From the NCBI GenBank assembly GCA_963693085.1, contig OY856412.1, positions 1,059,046,244 to 1,059,110,243 of the forward strand: a stretch of DNA of 64,000 nucleotides, in the 5' to 3' direction. Position 1 is the stretch's first letter; each line of letters opens with the position of its first letter. This stretch comes from Alisma plantago-aquatica (lineage: Eukaryota; Streptophyta; Magnoliopsida; Alismatales; Alismataceae). The notes below the pieces were generated by a model. That model was not told the DNA's origin, did not search any database, and was given only the letters and a program-made list of their open reading frames with translations. Shown piece after piece: positions 48,210 through 59,893 of the stretch. A program made the translations under genes and the position numbers.

Positions 48210-51200
48210 CTAATTTTTCTGTAATTTTGTAAGGATGTGAAGATCGGCATCTATTTGAGTTATAACATTTTTTGCCAAATTTTTCTTGTTGTTGAAAGTT
48301 CTATTGTTCCTTTCTTTCCAAAGATTCCAACAGATTGTGGTGAAAAGATCACTGGTCTTGAAGTTTTTGTAAAGTCTTAAAGGTGTTGTTTGGATGGGGA
48401 AAATGGATTCTTGGAGATCAGGAAGGCAATTTCTCATGAAATGTGAAAAGATAGTTCGAGAAAAAGGGCATTTAAAGAAGATGTGGCTGACCGAGTCACT
48501 ATTTTTTTCACAGAGAGCACATCTAAACGGGCCAATGAAACCTTTTTTTGTGATGTTTTCACCTGAAAGAAGTTTGTTATGTAAAAGAAGCCATAAGAAA
48601 GTTTTGTATTTTTGTGGCCATTTTTGTTTCCATATCTTTGATGATGAAGGGGAGATGCCTCTGAAAGAGAGAAAATTGTAAGCAAGTTTAACCGAATAAT
48701 CTTTCCCCCATTTCCAAGTGATGATATTTGAGGTGTTGTTTTCCATAGAACTTGAAAGATGCCTGAATTCATTTTGACTTACCTGGGAGAGGATACATCT
48801 TTTAAAGGAATTTGATCTGTTGCTGGTGATTAGCGAAAGGGCTTTATTAATCCTTAGGTTGAGGAGATTATTTGGAATAGACCATGATAGTTTGAGATTT
48901 AATACAGAGTTGTTTTCAAACCATGGATCAAACCAGAAGGAGATGATTTTGTGTGAATGAGGAGGAGTATTTAAGATTTGTGAAATCGTTTGAATATTTT
49001 TATTGATGAATTTCCAAAGCGGGGAGGCTGTTTTTAGATGGATTTGGTGCCATGGTGGTGTGTTTTGATAATATTTGTGTTTGATGAGATTGGTCCATAT
49101 TTTCTTTTTGTTTTGAATTAGGCAGTCGATGATTTTGGCAATGAGGCAGAGTGAGTGCGTTTCAATATTTATTATTCCCCAACCTCCTTAATCCAGAGGA
49201 GCAGAAATCATTTTCCAATTAACTAGATGGTAATGTTTCCCTGGTTTATCTAGTTTGTGGTAGTTGTTCCAAAGGAAATTTCTTCGAATTTTATCTAGAA
49301 TTGACTTAGTTTTTGAGGGTAAGGGAATGCAGCTCAAGTAGTGGGTTGTTATTGGTGTGATGACACTGTTTAGAAGGGTGAGCCTACCCGAGAGGTTGAG
49401 GAAGTTGTTTGCCCAGTTTGTGAGTTTAGAGTTTATTTTTGAAATTATGGGGTTCCAAATAGCATTTGTAATGTTATAAGGGGTGATGGGGAGACCCAGG
49501 TATTTGATTAGGAAATCTTCAGACTTGCATTTTAGGAAGTCTTTGAGGTGCTCCAAAGAAGATTGATGAATGTTTACCCCAAAAATGGAGGATTTTTGTA
49601 TATTTATTTTTAGCACAGAGATATATGAGAAGATGCCTATGATCCTAAAAATATTCTGAATTGAGGATTTTTCTGGGGAGGAGAAGATGATGGTGTCATT
49701 TGTGAATTGAATGATGTTTTCCTTGCAGACATCTAGAGCAGAGATAAGCCCATTGTGTTTTCCCATTTGAATCATGCGAGAGAGAATAATGGTTAATATG
49801 ATAAAGAGGTATGGAGAGAGAGGGTCCCCTTGTCTAAGTCCATTTGAATTATGGAAATAGCCAAAAGGAACACCATTGATGATAGTGGAGAAATGATTTG
49901 TTGAAATACAAGCATGGATCCAAGAAATCCATCTGTCAGGAAAATCAAAGCCCTTGAGAGTATTCAATAGACATTGCCAGTTTACAAAGTCAAAAGATTT
50001 TTCAAAGTCCAGTTTGATGGCTAGGAGAGGGATTTTTTTTATGGCAATGATGGATCGTTTCATTGACCATTAAAAAGGCATCTTGAATGCTTCTGTTTTT
50101 TGAGGAAGGAAGATTGGTTAAGAGGAATAATGTCATCCATGAGAGGTTTGATCATGTTTGCTAAAGTTTTTGCGATGATTTTGTAAGAGGTGTTTATGAG
50201 GCTGATAGGTCTGAAGTGAGAGATGATTTCCGGCTAACTATTTTTTTTATCAGAGTGATGAAAGTTTTATTAATGTATTTGATGATGCTTTGTGGGTTTG
50301 AACTGGCGTGGAAGGGGGATAGAAAGGCAAGAAAATTGTGTTTATAATGGTTCCAGTTAGCCAAATAGAATTCCACATTAAGAACATCAGGTCCAGGGGA
50401 TTTATTTTTACCGAGGTCAGAGATAGCAGATTGTAATTCATCAAGGGTGAACGGTTTGATGAGATCATGAGGGTTTTTTATTTTATTTTGACAAATGGTG
50501 TTCCATTGAAGGTTATTTAGACAAATTGGGTTGTGGTTGTTATTGAAGATTTTTTTGAAATGGTTTTTTATATGTGTTATGATGGATTGTTTATGAGAAG
50601 TGAGTTTGCCATTTATCATTAGATGAGTTATGGCATTATTTCTAAAGTTTTGGTTACAGATTTTATGGAAATATTTTGTATTTTTGTCTCCTTCTTTTGC
50701 CCATGTGATCTTAGCCCTTTGTCTCCATCTTGTATCAATGTTGTTGTTTATGTGATCAAGATCAACTTTTATTGAAAGGACCAAAGCAGGATCAACAGAT
50801 GGGTCTTTTTTGACAAAGAGAAGCTGGTCTTCAAGATTTTTTTGAATTTCAGTTAAAGTCGAGGGTTTTTGGAGATTCCATTTTTTATGTGATTTTTGAT
50901 ATATTTTGTGTTGTTTAGGATATGAAGACCCATGTTTGTTGTTTGTGGATTGGCAAGTGTCCAGGCTTAAAGATAGGATCTGGAGAAATTATCCATGGAG
51001 AGCCAGTTATTTTCAAATTTGAAGGGTCGAGAACCCCAAGAGCAAGAAGCAGTTTCAAGAATTAAGGGAAAGTGGTCAGAAATAGTTCTGTGGGAGATAT
51101 AGACAGATGAGAGTGGGGGCTTGTCTTCCCAAAGATTTGTACAAATGAAATGATCAAGTCTAGAAAAAGACTAATTTCTTGACCACGTAAATAAGGCATT

Positions 51201-51745
51201 TGAGGGTACAAGGCCAATAAAAGAGTGGTTTGTTAGCATCTGACTGAACTTTTTATCAGCCACTGACATCGATGAAGAGGAAGAAGTTGAATTGAGCCTA
51301 TCTGAGATCTGGGTGATAAGATTAAAATCACCACCAAGAACCCAAGGGGATAGGTGATAATTTTTAATGAGGTAGTTTAGTTCCTCAAGGAAGAGGGATT
51401 TATTATACCCTGGTTCCCCATAGATACCAGAGAAAGACCAAAGATAACCGTCAGATATATTTTTAAAATCAATAGTTATGGAGAAGTTTAGAATTGAAGA
51501 GTGTTGTGAGATTAGAGCCTGGTTTTTAAAGCCGACAATGATACCACCTTTGAAGCCCTTAGGGGGTAGTTGAATCCAGTTTGTAATTCTATTTCCACAG
51601 ATAGTTTTGAGGGCAAAAGGGGTGAGAAAGGTTTTTGTTTCTTGTATGGAAATGAGATCGATATTATTTTTATATATGTGGGAGCATATTTTTTTCTTCT
51701 TTGAAGATTTGCAGCACCACAAATATTCCAAGATGAAATTTTCAT
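48210..51745 (-). pseudogene. L1 ORF2: endonuclease, reverse transcriptase, zf-RVT (broken)
   Basis: The start MKISSWNICGAAN at 51745 is the usual N-terminus of the AP-like endonuclease. A frameshift follows within about 15 codons, and the endonuclease continues as IDLISIQETKTF, WSFSGIYGEP and WVLGGDFNLI (51731-51171). The RT spans 50784-49188, with KSPGPDVLNVEFY, KLDFEKSFDFVNW and GLRQGDPLSPYLF. The catalytic box reads FTNDTIIF where active enzymes have two adjacent Asp (FADD); the first is Asn here. The 3' part (48746-48210) is a zf-RVT module, with WPQKYKTFLWLLLHNKL and C-x2-C...H-x4-C in CALCEKNSDSVSHIFFKC. Several stops separate the parts. Confidence 0.92.
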
Positions 51746-51803
51746 GACTAAGGTAAAAGACAAAAAGCTAAAAACAGAAAGATGCGGATAAGGTGCTAGC
51801 CAG

Positions 51804-54705
51804 TTAACACCTTTTCTTCGACCAACCCATGAATGATTCAAGGTTGTTAAGAACATGGTGTGCGTCATCGTCCTCTTCAATATGAATGCCTATCTTATTT
51901 GCAAAAGATGTGAAACTTTTTATGTTTGACCAAGAAGCTAGATCTTCTATTGTATCGAAATCTTTATTTGTTTTTTTTATAAGAAGATGCAGAGGAAACA
52001 TAACTAAAAGAGCAAGGAGGGATGTTACCTTTCTTTGATCTGTTTATGATGTTGGAGCCTTTGGAGTCGTGTTGATTTGGCTGTAGGATTTTTTGAAGGT
52101 AGCTGGAGTTGGGCTTCTGCTGAGGGCTCTCCTGTTCCGAACTCTGTAGAGAGTTTTCATTCTTGTGCTGAGATGAGTCTTGAAACAAAGTTGTTTGATT
52201 GTTTTTGTTTGGTGAATGCCAACTTTCCATTGTAGAAGAAGGTGATGGGAAAGTGTTGCTTCTAGGTTTGATATTGTTTGCAGGGAGAGAGGGCTCTGGA
52301 GATCTGGTTCTTTTCTTAATTGGGAGGTGATACGAGTTTTCAGTATGGGTTGAGGTTTTCCTAATCCAGACGTGGTTTCTGTCAGGTGGAGCTCTGGAAT
52401 GTGAGATAGGGTTTTTGCCTTGTTTGGGCTAAACCAGGATGGTGGATGAGAGGTAAGATCAGAGAAGACAGTGTTGTTTATTGTAGGGTGTTCAGCTGCA
52501 AGCTTTAGATGATAGATGGACTCACCAATTCTAATGTTGATAGATGGCGGTAGGGAGATGGCGGCTCTGACAGAGAAGAGGCAGTAAGCTTTGATGTATT
52601 GAGTGGGGTGAAGCGTTTCTGGGCTGATGTATTGGAGCGTAGCCCCAATAGAATGAGCAATGCCTCTAAAAATCTCAATCTCCCATAGATGGGGAGGAAG
52701 ATTTGAAATGGCAACCCAGTCTGAGCCGCCTGCTGGGGCAGGGAAAGAACCAGAGTCAGCAGACCATTTAGATAGTCACGCCATGATAAAGCTCGAACCA
52801 CAAGGAATGGTGAGCACTTGGTTGAAAAGATGGTTTATCTTCATTCCTTCAGGGACAGTGTAAATAAGCTGGGTGGGTGAAAAGATTTTAGGTTTGAGGA
52901 TAGTGTGGCCAGGAAGAAGAAGAGCCAAAGCTCGAGTGATGTCGAGGACGTTGATTGGGTTGTTGTCCAAGTTATTTTCAACTGATACTAGGATGCTTCT
53001 AAGAGAGAAGACTTTGAGCAAGCGCATAGAGTTTGTAGGGAGATCCAGGGCAATAGCATATTCTAGGTGGCCGGGAACCTTCATGGTTGGTAAGGAGGAA
53101 GGATGGTTTTCACTGAGGGTTTTTGCATATGAGGTCTTTGGATGAGGGTTTTTTCATTGTGTGCAGAGCTTGGCAAGGTTTCTAGGCGAGTGATAGGAAT
53201 TTTGATATAGGAGGGATCCAGGAGTTTGAGATCGAGCGACAAGGGAGGGTAACTTCTGCATGTTTGGGCGGGAGATTTTCCAGGCATGCAAAAGGGTTTT
53301 TTGAAAGGTAATGATGATGGGTGGGCACAGCGTTGTGCCAGGAGTCAGAAGAATGCCTTTTTGGGGCAGCAGAACTACTTTGGAAATGAGAGATTTGAGT
53401 CGAGCGAGAGTGCATGTAGGAGGAGTGGAGTTTTGGCTGGTGTTTGTCCCTGTTAGGGTGAAATCGGGCCTTACAGAACCTTTTTATGTGCCCTAGGCGA
53501 CCGCAGCCGAAGCAAGAGCGTCGAGAGTAACATCTGGAAGAAGAGTGGTTGTTTCTGTGATAGAGAGAGCAGAAAAGGGATCGAAAAGGTCTTTTTGGGG
53601 GGACTGTAGTCCAGTTATGGGCGGTGGGGGATTTTTCTAGAGTATCGTTTATGAGAAGAGAAGATTTTGCATGGCCCAGGATGGAAAAAGAGATGTTTAG
53701 GCGAATATTGTCCTTAGGGATGATGTCCCCAAGTGGGGGAGATTTAGGAAGGAGGGTTTTATATAAGGACGAAAGTTTTGGCTTGTAATTTTTACCTTTA
53801 AAAGATGGAGAAGGAAAAAGCTTATACCTTTCTGCGATGGAACAATGTTGTTGAATCGGGGGAGATGTAACGTCATAATCTTCATCCTCTGACCCTGAAG
53901 AGATGGAGATGGGCCAGGATTTAGCTCCCATAGGGGGTTGATGTTCAGCTCTGACAAAGAGTTGGTCCGCAGAGTTGGAGGATGATGAACTATCTTGATC
54001 ATGTTTTTTGTAGAGGTGGGCAAGTGCTGGGGGAGTGTCGTGGACGAAATCCTGAACCCACGCACGGAAGGTGTGATTTTCTATCGGTTGTAGGAACATC
54101 GACCACGCAGGTTGAAGGTTTAGTTCCTTATGCATATCACTCTAGCCTTCCGAGATGAGGAGGAAGGGGGCTTTTTTTCCCCAGGTTGTTTCCGAGGGGG
54201 TAGACCATGAAATCTGGACCTGGAAACAGCGATGTCCGATATTAATCATACTGGTGCCAGGAGATACGTCGTATTTGTGGTAGATCTAGGCTCTTGGCAG
54301 AGGGATGCTTGATGAGAAAGAAGGGTCGACAAGATGGATTTCGATGAAGGGAAAGAGTGAGTTCATGTTGTTCGGAGATGTTGGGGTTTTTGTGATGTTG
54401 CTGGGCACCGAGGGTTTATGCTTCTGCAAAGCGCGGCGGAAGGTAGATATCTTGCCTGATTTATGCATACACAGTGTTTTTATGCATGAGGCGAGGGTGA
54501 TGATGCCTCCTGTTCTCATGTTGTTATCAAATCGTTTGGTGGGGCTTTTATTGCACATGTCTGGGCCAAAAGAAAAGCTGATTTGATCTGATAGCCAGTG
54601 AAAGTCTAGGGAAGGGTTTGTAGCCAACAGAGAGAATGGAAAGGGTGTAAAGGGGTAATCAATGAGATGTTTTTTGCATGCACCTAGTTCATTTGGGATA
54701 CACAA
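51804..54705 (-). pseudogene. L1 ORF1, nucleic-acid-binding protein (broken)
   Basis: Open segments at 54705-54286, 54135-53182, 53084-52505, 52230-51964 and 52001-51804 lie in order. The second ends with a CCHC knuckle, CFGCGRLGHIKRFC near 53500, typical of plant L1 ORF1 proteins that coat the RNA. Unusually, well over 1 kb of further open segments follows the knuckle before ORF2, so ORF1 may have had an extended C-terminal region. Segment boundaries are stops or frameshifts. Confidence 0.75.
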
Positions 54706-54994
54706 GGTGAGATGTAAAAGATGTGGATAATCTCAAAATTTATTGCACACTGGTTTTGAAGGGTTTTAAAGATGGAACGCGGTTTCGCCGCCAAGAGCGA
54801 AGAGAGGGAAGGAGGTGATGGAACTTGATCGGTGAAGTCTGGGAGCTTAAGGCCGAGAAGGGCAGTGGAGCTGATGTTGCTTAAATCAGATGTTGCATGT
54901 TCAATTGTTAACAAGCACTGAAACCGATCAAGGAGATGGTACCATCAACATGCAAAGAGTAAAAAACAGGGGAAGTATTTACTTGGGAATGGAT

Positions 54995-55170
54995 TCTGCC
55001 GTAGTCGCGATGGAGTAGGAGACAGCAGGAACTCATCGGGAGAGAAGGGAGAAAAACCCTGGTGAGGGAGATGCTGATTCCCGAAGAGAGAAAGATGGAT
55101 TTTTCTGCCGTTGTCGCGATGGAGTAGGAGACAGAAGGAGCTCATCGGGAGAGAAGGGAGAAAAACCCTT
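54995..55170 (-). repeat. 109-bp tandem duplication in the L1 5' leader
   Basis: TCTGCCGT(A/T)GTCGCGATGG begins at 54995 and again at 55104, and the match continues through GAGAAGGGAGAAAAACCCT. Two near-identical units lie close to the 5' end of the L1, resembling promoter monomers of other L1 lineages. Confidence 0.88.
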
Positions 55171-55385
55171 AGAAGGGTAATTTCATAGGAACCTGATTTG
55201 GTAGAAGTGGATGCCTGAACGAGCGGAGGATGGACTTCTCCACCGCTAAGAAGATGGAGTAAGCAGCATCAGGAGCTCGCCGAGGAGGGGCGGAACCTAC
55301 CAAGGATGACAACGAACCGGAAGGAGAATTCGAGAGAGAAGTTGGAGCTTTCTCCCTCAAACTTATCGTTGTTGTGGAAGCTTAG

Positions 55386-55416
55386 TGAGGCTTAGTTGAT
55401 GATGATGATGATGATG
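55386..55416 (+). repeat. L1 target duplication and GAT-repeat tail of the RTE element
   Basis: 55386-55400 is the second copy of the L1 TSD. It runs straight into (GAT)n at 55398-55416. Short 3' microsatellites are typical RTE tails, so this is the true 3' end of the RTE relic left of 47840. Confidence 0.8.
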
Positions 55417-56059
55417 ACTCCATAGTAGAATGAGATGTCATTCTACCATATGATGTATTATCTCACACCTTAGCAATTAATCAGTTCTCAAATCGTATTA
55501 AGTTAAGTATTAATAACTTACTAGTCTACTTAATTCTCTTAAACATACTTCTAGAACATATTTATGTGTCTGGGTTGGAAGTTTTCAACTTGTTGGAGCT
55601 CTATATGATTTCCACATATATAGTTGTTTCACATCATTGTAGTCTAATGGAAGAAACCAAACAATTGAGATGACAAAGATTTAATAAACTATGACATGGA
55701 ATGGTCTGAAGTTTGCTTGCATTCTTGCTTTCCTAGAAGTTTTAAGTGGGTGGGGATATGATGTGAGACTTTATTCTTTACTTATCTATTTTAAATTTTG
55801 TAATTGTGAAATGGTTAAGATTGTGTATCATATAGTACCTTCTTTTGAATGATTATCAATGCTCCTACAATCTTTGATTAAATAAGATGTTTATAAAGTT
55901 TTCAAACATCAAATCATTTGACTTAATTTAGTGTCTTATTACCTTTTATTTATCTATAGTTTCATGTTTAGTTTCTATATGATTTTCTAGACCAAAATAT
56001 GAATTGTAGGTCATAGTTTCAAGAATACATGACATCTGCCAAGTCATGCTAGTGGGATG
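55417..56059. other. AT-rich intergenic DNA
   Basis: It lies between the RTE tail and the copia LTR. Nothing coding or repetitive was recognised. The last five bases, GGATG, should be the left TSD of the copia element; its partner is outside the window. Confidence 0.5.
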
Positions 56060-56873
56060 TGTTGGATCAATGGGCTCTAGAAGGGGGGGTTGAATAGAGC
56101 TTCACAAACTTCACAAAAGTGATTAGACCACCAAATTATATTAAGTGCAGAACTTAATTCAAAACAGCAATTTGATGTCCTAAACTAGCATACAAAGCAA
56201 GGATAAGAGACAAGGAAAGCATGCACTTGGACAGGTGGTTTAGAGTGGTTCCATGTCCTAAACTTAGGAGCAATGTCAGTCCACTACCTAGAGTTGGTTA
56301 GGCTCTAGGATTTGTAACTTGGTTCTCTTATATATATCACACAATAAGATTACAAGCTACAACTACCAACCATCCAAGGACTTATATATCAAGCCAAGAT
56401 CTTCTACCTCACCAAGGACTTACCCACCAAGCAAGTAGTCTTCCGCCTTCTTCAAAGGACTTACCCACTCTTACTCTAGTCTTCGGCCTTGCAGGATTTA
56501 CCTATCTTGCTTGAGCTTTGCCTTTCACCTCTCCTTCACTTGGAGAGCTTTAGCACCTTCCTCCTTCACTTGGAGGCCTGGAGCAGCTAGCCTTCTTCTC
56601 CTTCACTCGGGGAAGAACAGCAACCTTCTTCTCTTTCACTCAGAGAAGAAACTTCAATCAATCTTCATAGAGGATGGAGATGGGAGAAGTGGAAAGGAGA
56701 GCTTTACAAGATTACAAATGATAGCTCTCATACATGGGATCCTAACTCACTCATACTCACGAATTTGCTTTGAAGGTAGAGAGAGAAAGGGGCTCAAAGG
56801 ATTAGAAACCACTCAACTAAGGCTAGGACCAAGCATATGTGAATGAGCAACCTTGGAATGAAGTCCAAGAGGT

Positions 56874-56884
56874 CCTATTTATAG
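56874..56884 (-). promoter_or_regulatory. Candidate LTR TATA box
   Basis: CTATAAATAGG on the minus strand is a near-consensus plant TATA box about 720 bp into the LTR. Transcription would start near 56845. Confidence 0.7.
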
Positions 56885-57019
56885 TTGAGGGTGTCCCTTT
56901 GAGGTTGGGAGAGTTAAGTGGCACAAACTAGCCGTTTTACAACTTGCAACGGATCTATTTTGAGTCCCACCTACTCCTCCAACGGTTGGAATTTCTTTTT
57001 CTGCATTCCAGTACAGTTC

Positions 57020-57270
57020 GATCGGCCGAGTTTCAATAAAGGCAACTCGGCCGAACCACTAAGCGACAAGTCTGAAAGATAGACTGTCGGCCGAGTTTCC
57101 TTGGAGAAACTCGGCCGATCGGTCGATTTTCAACTTGGATCGATCAGTGGATCGGCCGAGTTTCCCACCATAGAAACTCGACCAAACAGGGATCGGCTGA
57201 GTTGGTAACTCGGCCGACCGCCCAGAAAATTCCAAAATATATGGATCGGCCGAGTTTGGAATTCGGCCGA
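57020..57270 (-). repeat. Five TCGGCCGAGTT...AACTCGGCCGA inverted repeats in U3
   Basis: Stem pairs are 57023-57032/57044-57053, 57087-57099/57106-57118 (13 bp, perfect), 57152-57163/57173-57182 (one mismatch), 57193-57203/57207-57217 (one T.G) and 57246-57256/57260-57270 (one G.T). Loops are 3-11 nt. They lie about 130-390 bp upstream of the TATA box, where transcription-factor sites would be expected. Confidence 0.9.
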
Positions 57271-57599
57271 CAAAATCCCTGTTATGGGTATTTTGGAATT
57301 TTCATAAACTGTACAAACGATGGATTTTTGAGTCCCAATCAATTTATCCAACTTAGTTACAATACAAAACATGAGTATAAGTGATTACATCAATTGTTCT
57401 AAGCCTCTAAGGGCTATATTACAAAACGATCAAAAGTCACATGTTTTGCATGTGCTGGATGAGTAGCTTTGGAGTGAAATGAGATTCTTTTCTTGTACCT
57501 AATGTCTGAAACAATCTCAAATAGATTTGTTAGATACATATGAATGGAATGGTTAAGTCATTGTCAAAATATGGGCAATGTGCGACACCTAGGTCAACA

Positions 57600-57613
57600 T
57601 TCTCCCCCTTTTT
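57600..57613 (-). other. Polypurine tract of the SIRE-like element
   Basis: AAAAAGGGGGAGAA on the minus strand directly precedes the 3' LTR, the expected plus-strand primer of reverse transcription. Confidence 0.9.
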
Positions 57614-58183
57614 GACAATGACAAACCATTCCTCAACATATTGAAAAGAATGTGAAAATGATACCTTTTCTTAGGGAATTGCAAGGGGATGCAAAGATGA
57701 TCAATTTGTAATGCTCCCCCTCAATTCATGCTTACTCATCCCTGCATGGTTAGTTAAAAAACAAGCAACCACAGCACATATGTATATTATATGATTCTAA
57801 GCAAGTCTAGATTAATTTCAGTTAATTAGACAAGAAAGGAACCATATAAGCAATAAAAACAATATGATTGAGCTATTTCTCCCCCTTTGTCATCTCAAAA
57901 AGGCAGGGGGGTAGAAGAGCATAAAAGCAAGGTCTTCTCCAACAACAAAAAACACTCAATCAAACATTTCCACAGAAAAACAGATTAACATCAAGATAAA
58001 CCATGAAAGCAATGCATTGTCATTAATTAAAATATGGAAAACACTACAAGATAAACCATACGAAGCGTTTCCATAAACCATAAAACAAAAAACTACAAGG
58101 ATATCATAGAGTAGAAATAGTACAACTCAGATGATGTGCCTAATGTAGATAATACAATCATAGTCCAAAGAGATGTAACATGG

Positions 58184-59893
58184 TCATCTGAGACTAAAAC
58201 TAGACACATCAACTCCTAAGCTAAAATACTCTATGTCGATATCATCAACAGCAGCATCCATGTCCTCGTCGGGCTGGTAGTCCTCATCGCCATCATCAGA
58301 AGGAGGAGCAGCAGCTGGTGTAGCCTCGACATCATGATCAGCATCGTCATCCTCATCCTCGGCTTCAACATCCGTTGCAGTAGCCTCATCAGCGTCAGTC
58401 TCAGCATCCTCCTGGTCAGCCATATCCTCGTCTGGAGGACCAGAAGCACGCCCGGGCCACCTCGCACTCTGCTCGGCCCAAGACATGCCTAGAGCATGTA
58501 ACTCATAGGCAACCTCAATGGGGGCAGCAGAAGAAGTGTACTGGGCCAGGAGCTCGGACAGACGACCACCTGGGAGTGCCAGAACCGGAGAAGGGCATCC
58601 ACCTGCAGAGGGTTCAGCGGAAGCAGTAAAGGGTGGAGCAGGGTAAAACTGGCTATACGCGTAAGAAGCGTAGTCACCACCGGGGTAGGGCTCGTAGGTG
58701 GGGTAGGGCTGAGGGAAAGATAACGACATGGAAGACATGATGTGGCACAGATCCTGATGGTGATGTTGCTGGACCTGCATGTTGTAAGCCTGCTGGTGCA
58801 TGAGATACCCCATGAGGGCCTCATTTGAAATGTGGAAGTCAGCAAAGGCAGGCTGCGGAGGAGGCTGGAAGGATGGCTCAGGAGGAGGAGGGGCAGTTGT
58901 GGAGGGTGGAGGAGGAGGTGCAGCTGAGGAAGATGGAGGTGGAGGTGGAGCTGAGGAAGATGATGCACCAGGGGTAGGCACACTCTTTTGAAGAGTGGTC
59001 TCACTGATATAAACTCCTTTACGATCAGGGCAGTAGAGAAAATCGGTAAAGAGAGATTTTCCAGTGGCATGCTGGAAAAGACCACAAATTAGGGCAGGAT
59101 ATGGAAGATGTGTGCCCTTTGTGTTCTTTCCCGAGTCAAAACAGGTCATATGGTGAAGGATGTAACGGGCCCATTTGACTCCTTGGTTGTTCAACAGAAG
59201 ATACATCATCATAGCCGTATTCTCGGCGATGTCCGTTTGATTCTTATTTGGATGGACATTGCAACTGAGAATAAATGCCAAAACGCGGCGAGGAGAGGAA
59301 AGGGCGGAGGAAGGCAGGGTACCCTTTTTTCTATAAGGAAAGTTGGGTTGCTTGAGAAACTTGTGGATATCGGTCAAGTCAACCTCAATTGTCTTATAGA
59401 CATCCTCGGGAGACAAAAGATCAAGATAAAGAGGGTAGTCGGTGATCCAAGCAGCCGTGCCAACATTGCCATTGAGATAGAGATTGAACGAGCATTCAGT
59501 AATATGGAAAGGTTGTCCGGCGATCATGGACGTCAATACAATAGAGGTGTCCGCGGAGGGGACCAAAGAGTCGTAGTTCCACCGCAAATTTGCGTAGAAC
59601 TCACGGACGGCTTTGGTACTGTATTTCAAGTTATAGAAGCGGGCATCCTCTATGCAAAATGCCTCAAGATGATGGGTGCGAAAGATTTGATAAGCTTCCA
59701 AGAGGTCAGCGTGAAAGCTATTTGGTTGATGTAGAGCTCGAAAAGGGAAGGGAGAGTGAGGAAGGAGCTCTTTGTAACGAGAAACAGCAACATTGTCAAC
59801 AAACGAGAGATTATCAAACGTTATATACCTAGGAGCAAGAGGAGTCGCCATGGCAGGGGCAGGAACGGCGCATTTCCGACGTTGTGACCTCAT
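58184..59893 (-). CDS. Third ORF of the SIRE-like element (envelope position; Transposase_32-like plant retroelement protein)
   Basis: An intact 569-codon frame in the same sense as pol, starting at ATG 59893-59891; a second Met at residue 15 could also serve. Residues about 20-300 form a globular region with YNLKYSTKAVREFYANLRW and IAGQPFHITECSFNLYL, resembling the family labelled putative plant transposon protein (Transposase_32). Then come a Pro-rich segment (about 310-355), a Tyr/Pro/Ser/Gln-rich segment and a strongly acidic Asp/Glu tail (about 470-555). No signal peptide or membrane-spanning segment is obvious, so despite its position it lacks visible envelope hallmarks. Its function is unknown; long intactness implies recent activity or constraint. 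The family call is from memory of the motif. Confidence 0.75.
   Translation of the reverse strand: MRSQRRKCAVPAPAMATPLAPRYITFDNLSFVDNVAVSRYKELLPHSPFPFRALHQPNSFHADLLEAYQIFRTHHLEAFCIEDARFYNLKYSTKAVREFYANLRWNYDSLVPSADTSIVLTSMIAGQPFHITECSFNLYLNGNVGTAAWITDYPLYLDLLSPEDVYKTIEVDLTDIHKFLKQPNFPYRKKGTLPSSALSSPRRVLAFILSCNVHPNKNQTDIAENTAMMMYLLLNNQGVKWARYILHHMTCFDSGKNTKGTHLPYPALICGLFQHATGKSLFTDFLYCPDRKGVYISETTLQKSVPTPGASSSSAPPPPPSSSAAPPPPPSTTAPPPPEPSFQPPPQPAFADFHISNEALMGYLMHQQAYNMQVQQHHHQDLCHIMSSMSLSFPQPYPTYEPYPGGDYASYAYSQFYPAPPFTASAEPSAGGCPSPVLALPGGRLSELLAQYTSSAAPIEVAYELHALGMSWAEQSARWPGRASGPPDEDMADQEDAETDADEATATDVEAEDEDDDADHDVEATPAAAPPSDDGDEDYQPDEDMDAAVDDIDIEYFSLGVDVSSFSLR

Larger units (their letters stand above)
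47840..55385 (-). mobile_element. L1-type LINE, near full length (7.5 kb), coding-defective
   Basis: Flanked by a 15-bp TSD with one mismatch, TGAGGC(C/T)TAGTTGAT, at 47825-47839 and 55386-55400. The left end is an A-run on the minus strand (TTTTTTT at 47841-47847). In sense order it has a GC-rich 5' leader with a 109-bp duplication, ORF1 with a zinc knuckle, ORF2 with apurinic endonuclease, RT and a C-terminal zf-RVT region, and a short 3' UTR. Stops and frameshifts break both ORFs. It inserted into the RTE 3' tail and is younger than it. Confidence 0.93.
56060..57599 (-). repeat. 3' LTR of the SIRE-like element, 1540 bp
   Basis: In sense it begins TGTTGACCTAGGTG at 57599 and ends CATTGATCCAACA at 56060, preceded by a polypurine tract. 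The last part (CTATTCAACCCCCCCTTCTAGAG) is characteristic of SIRE-type LTR ends. It carries five inverted repeats (57020-57270) upstream of a TATA box. Confidence 0.9.

Noticed and set aside
59108..59734. 208-residue plus-strand frame opposite the third copia ORF, and the plus-strand frames within 60549-62966
   Set aside because: They are antisense shadows of intact minus-strand element genes and show no domain of their own.
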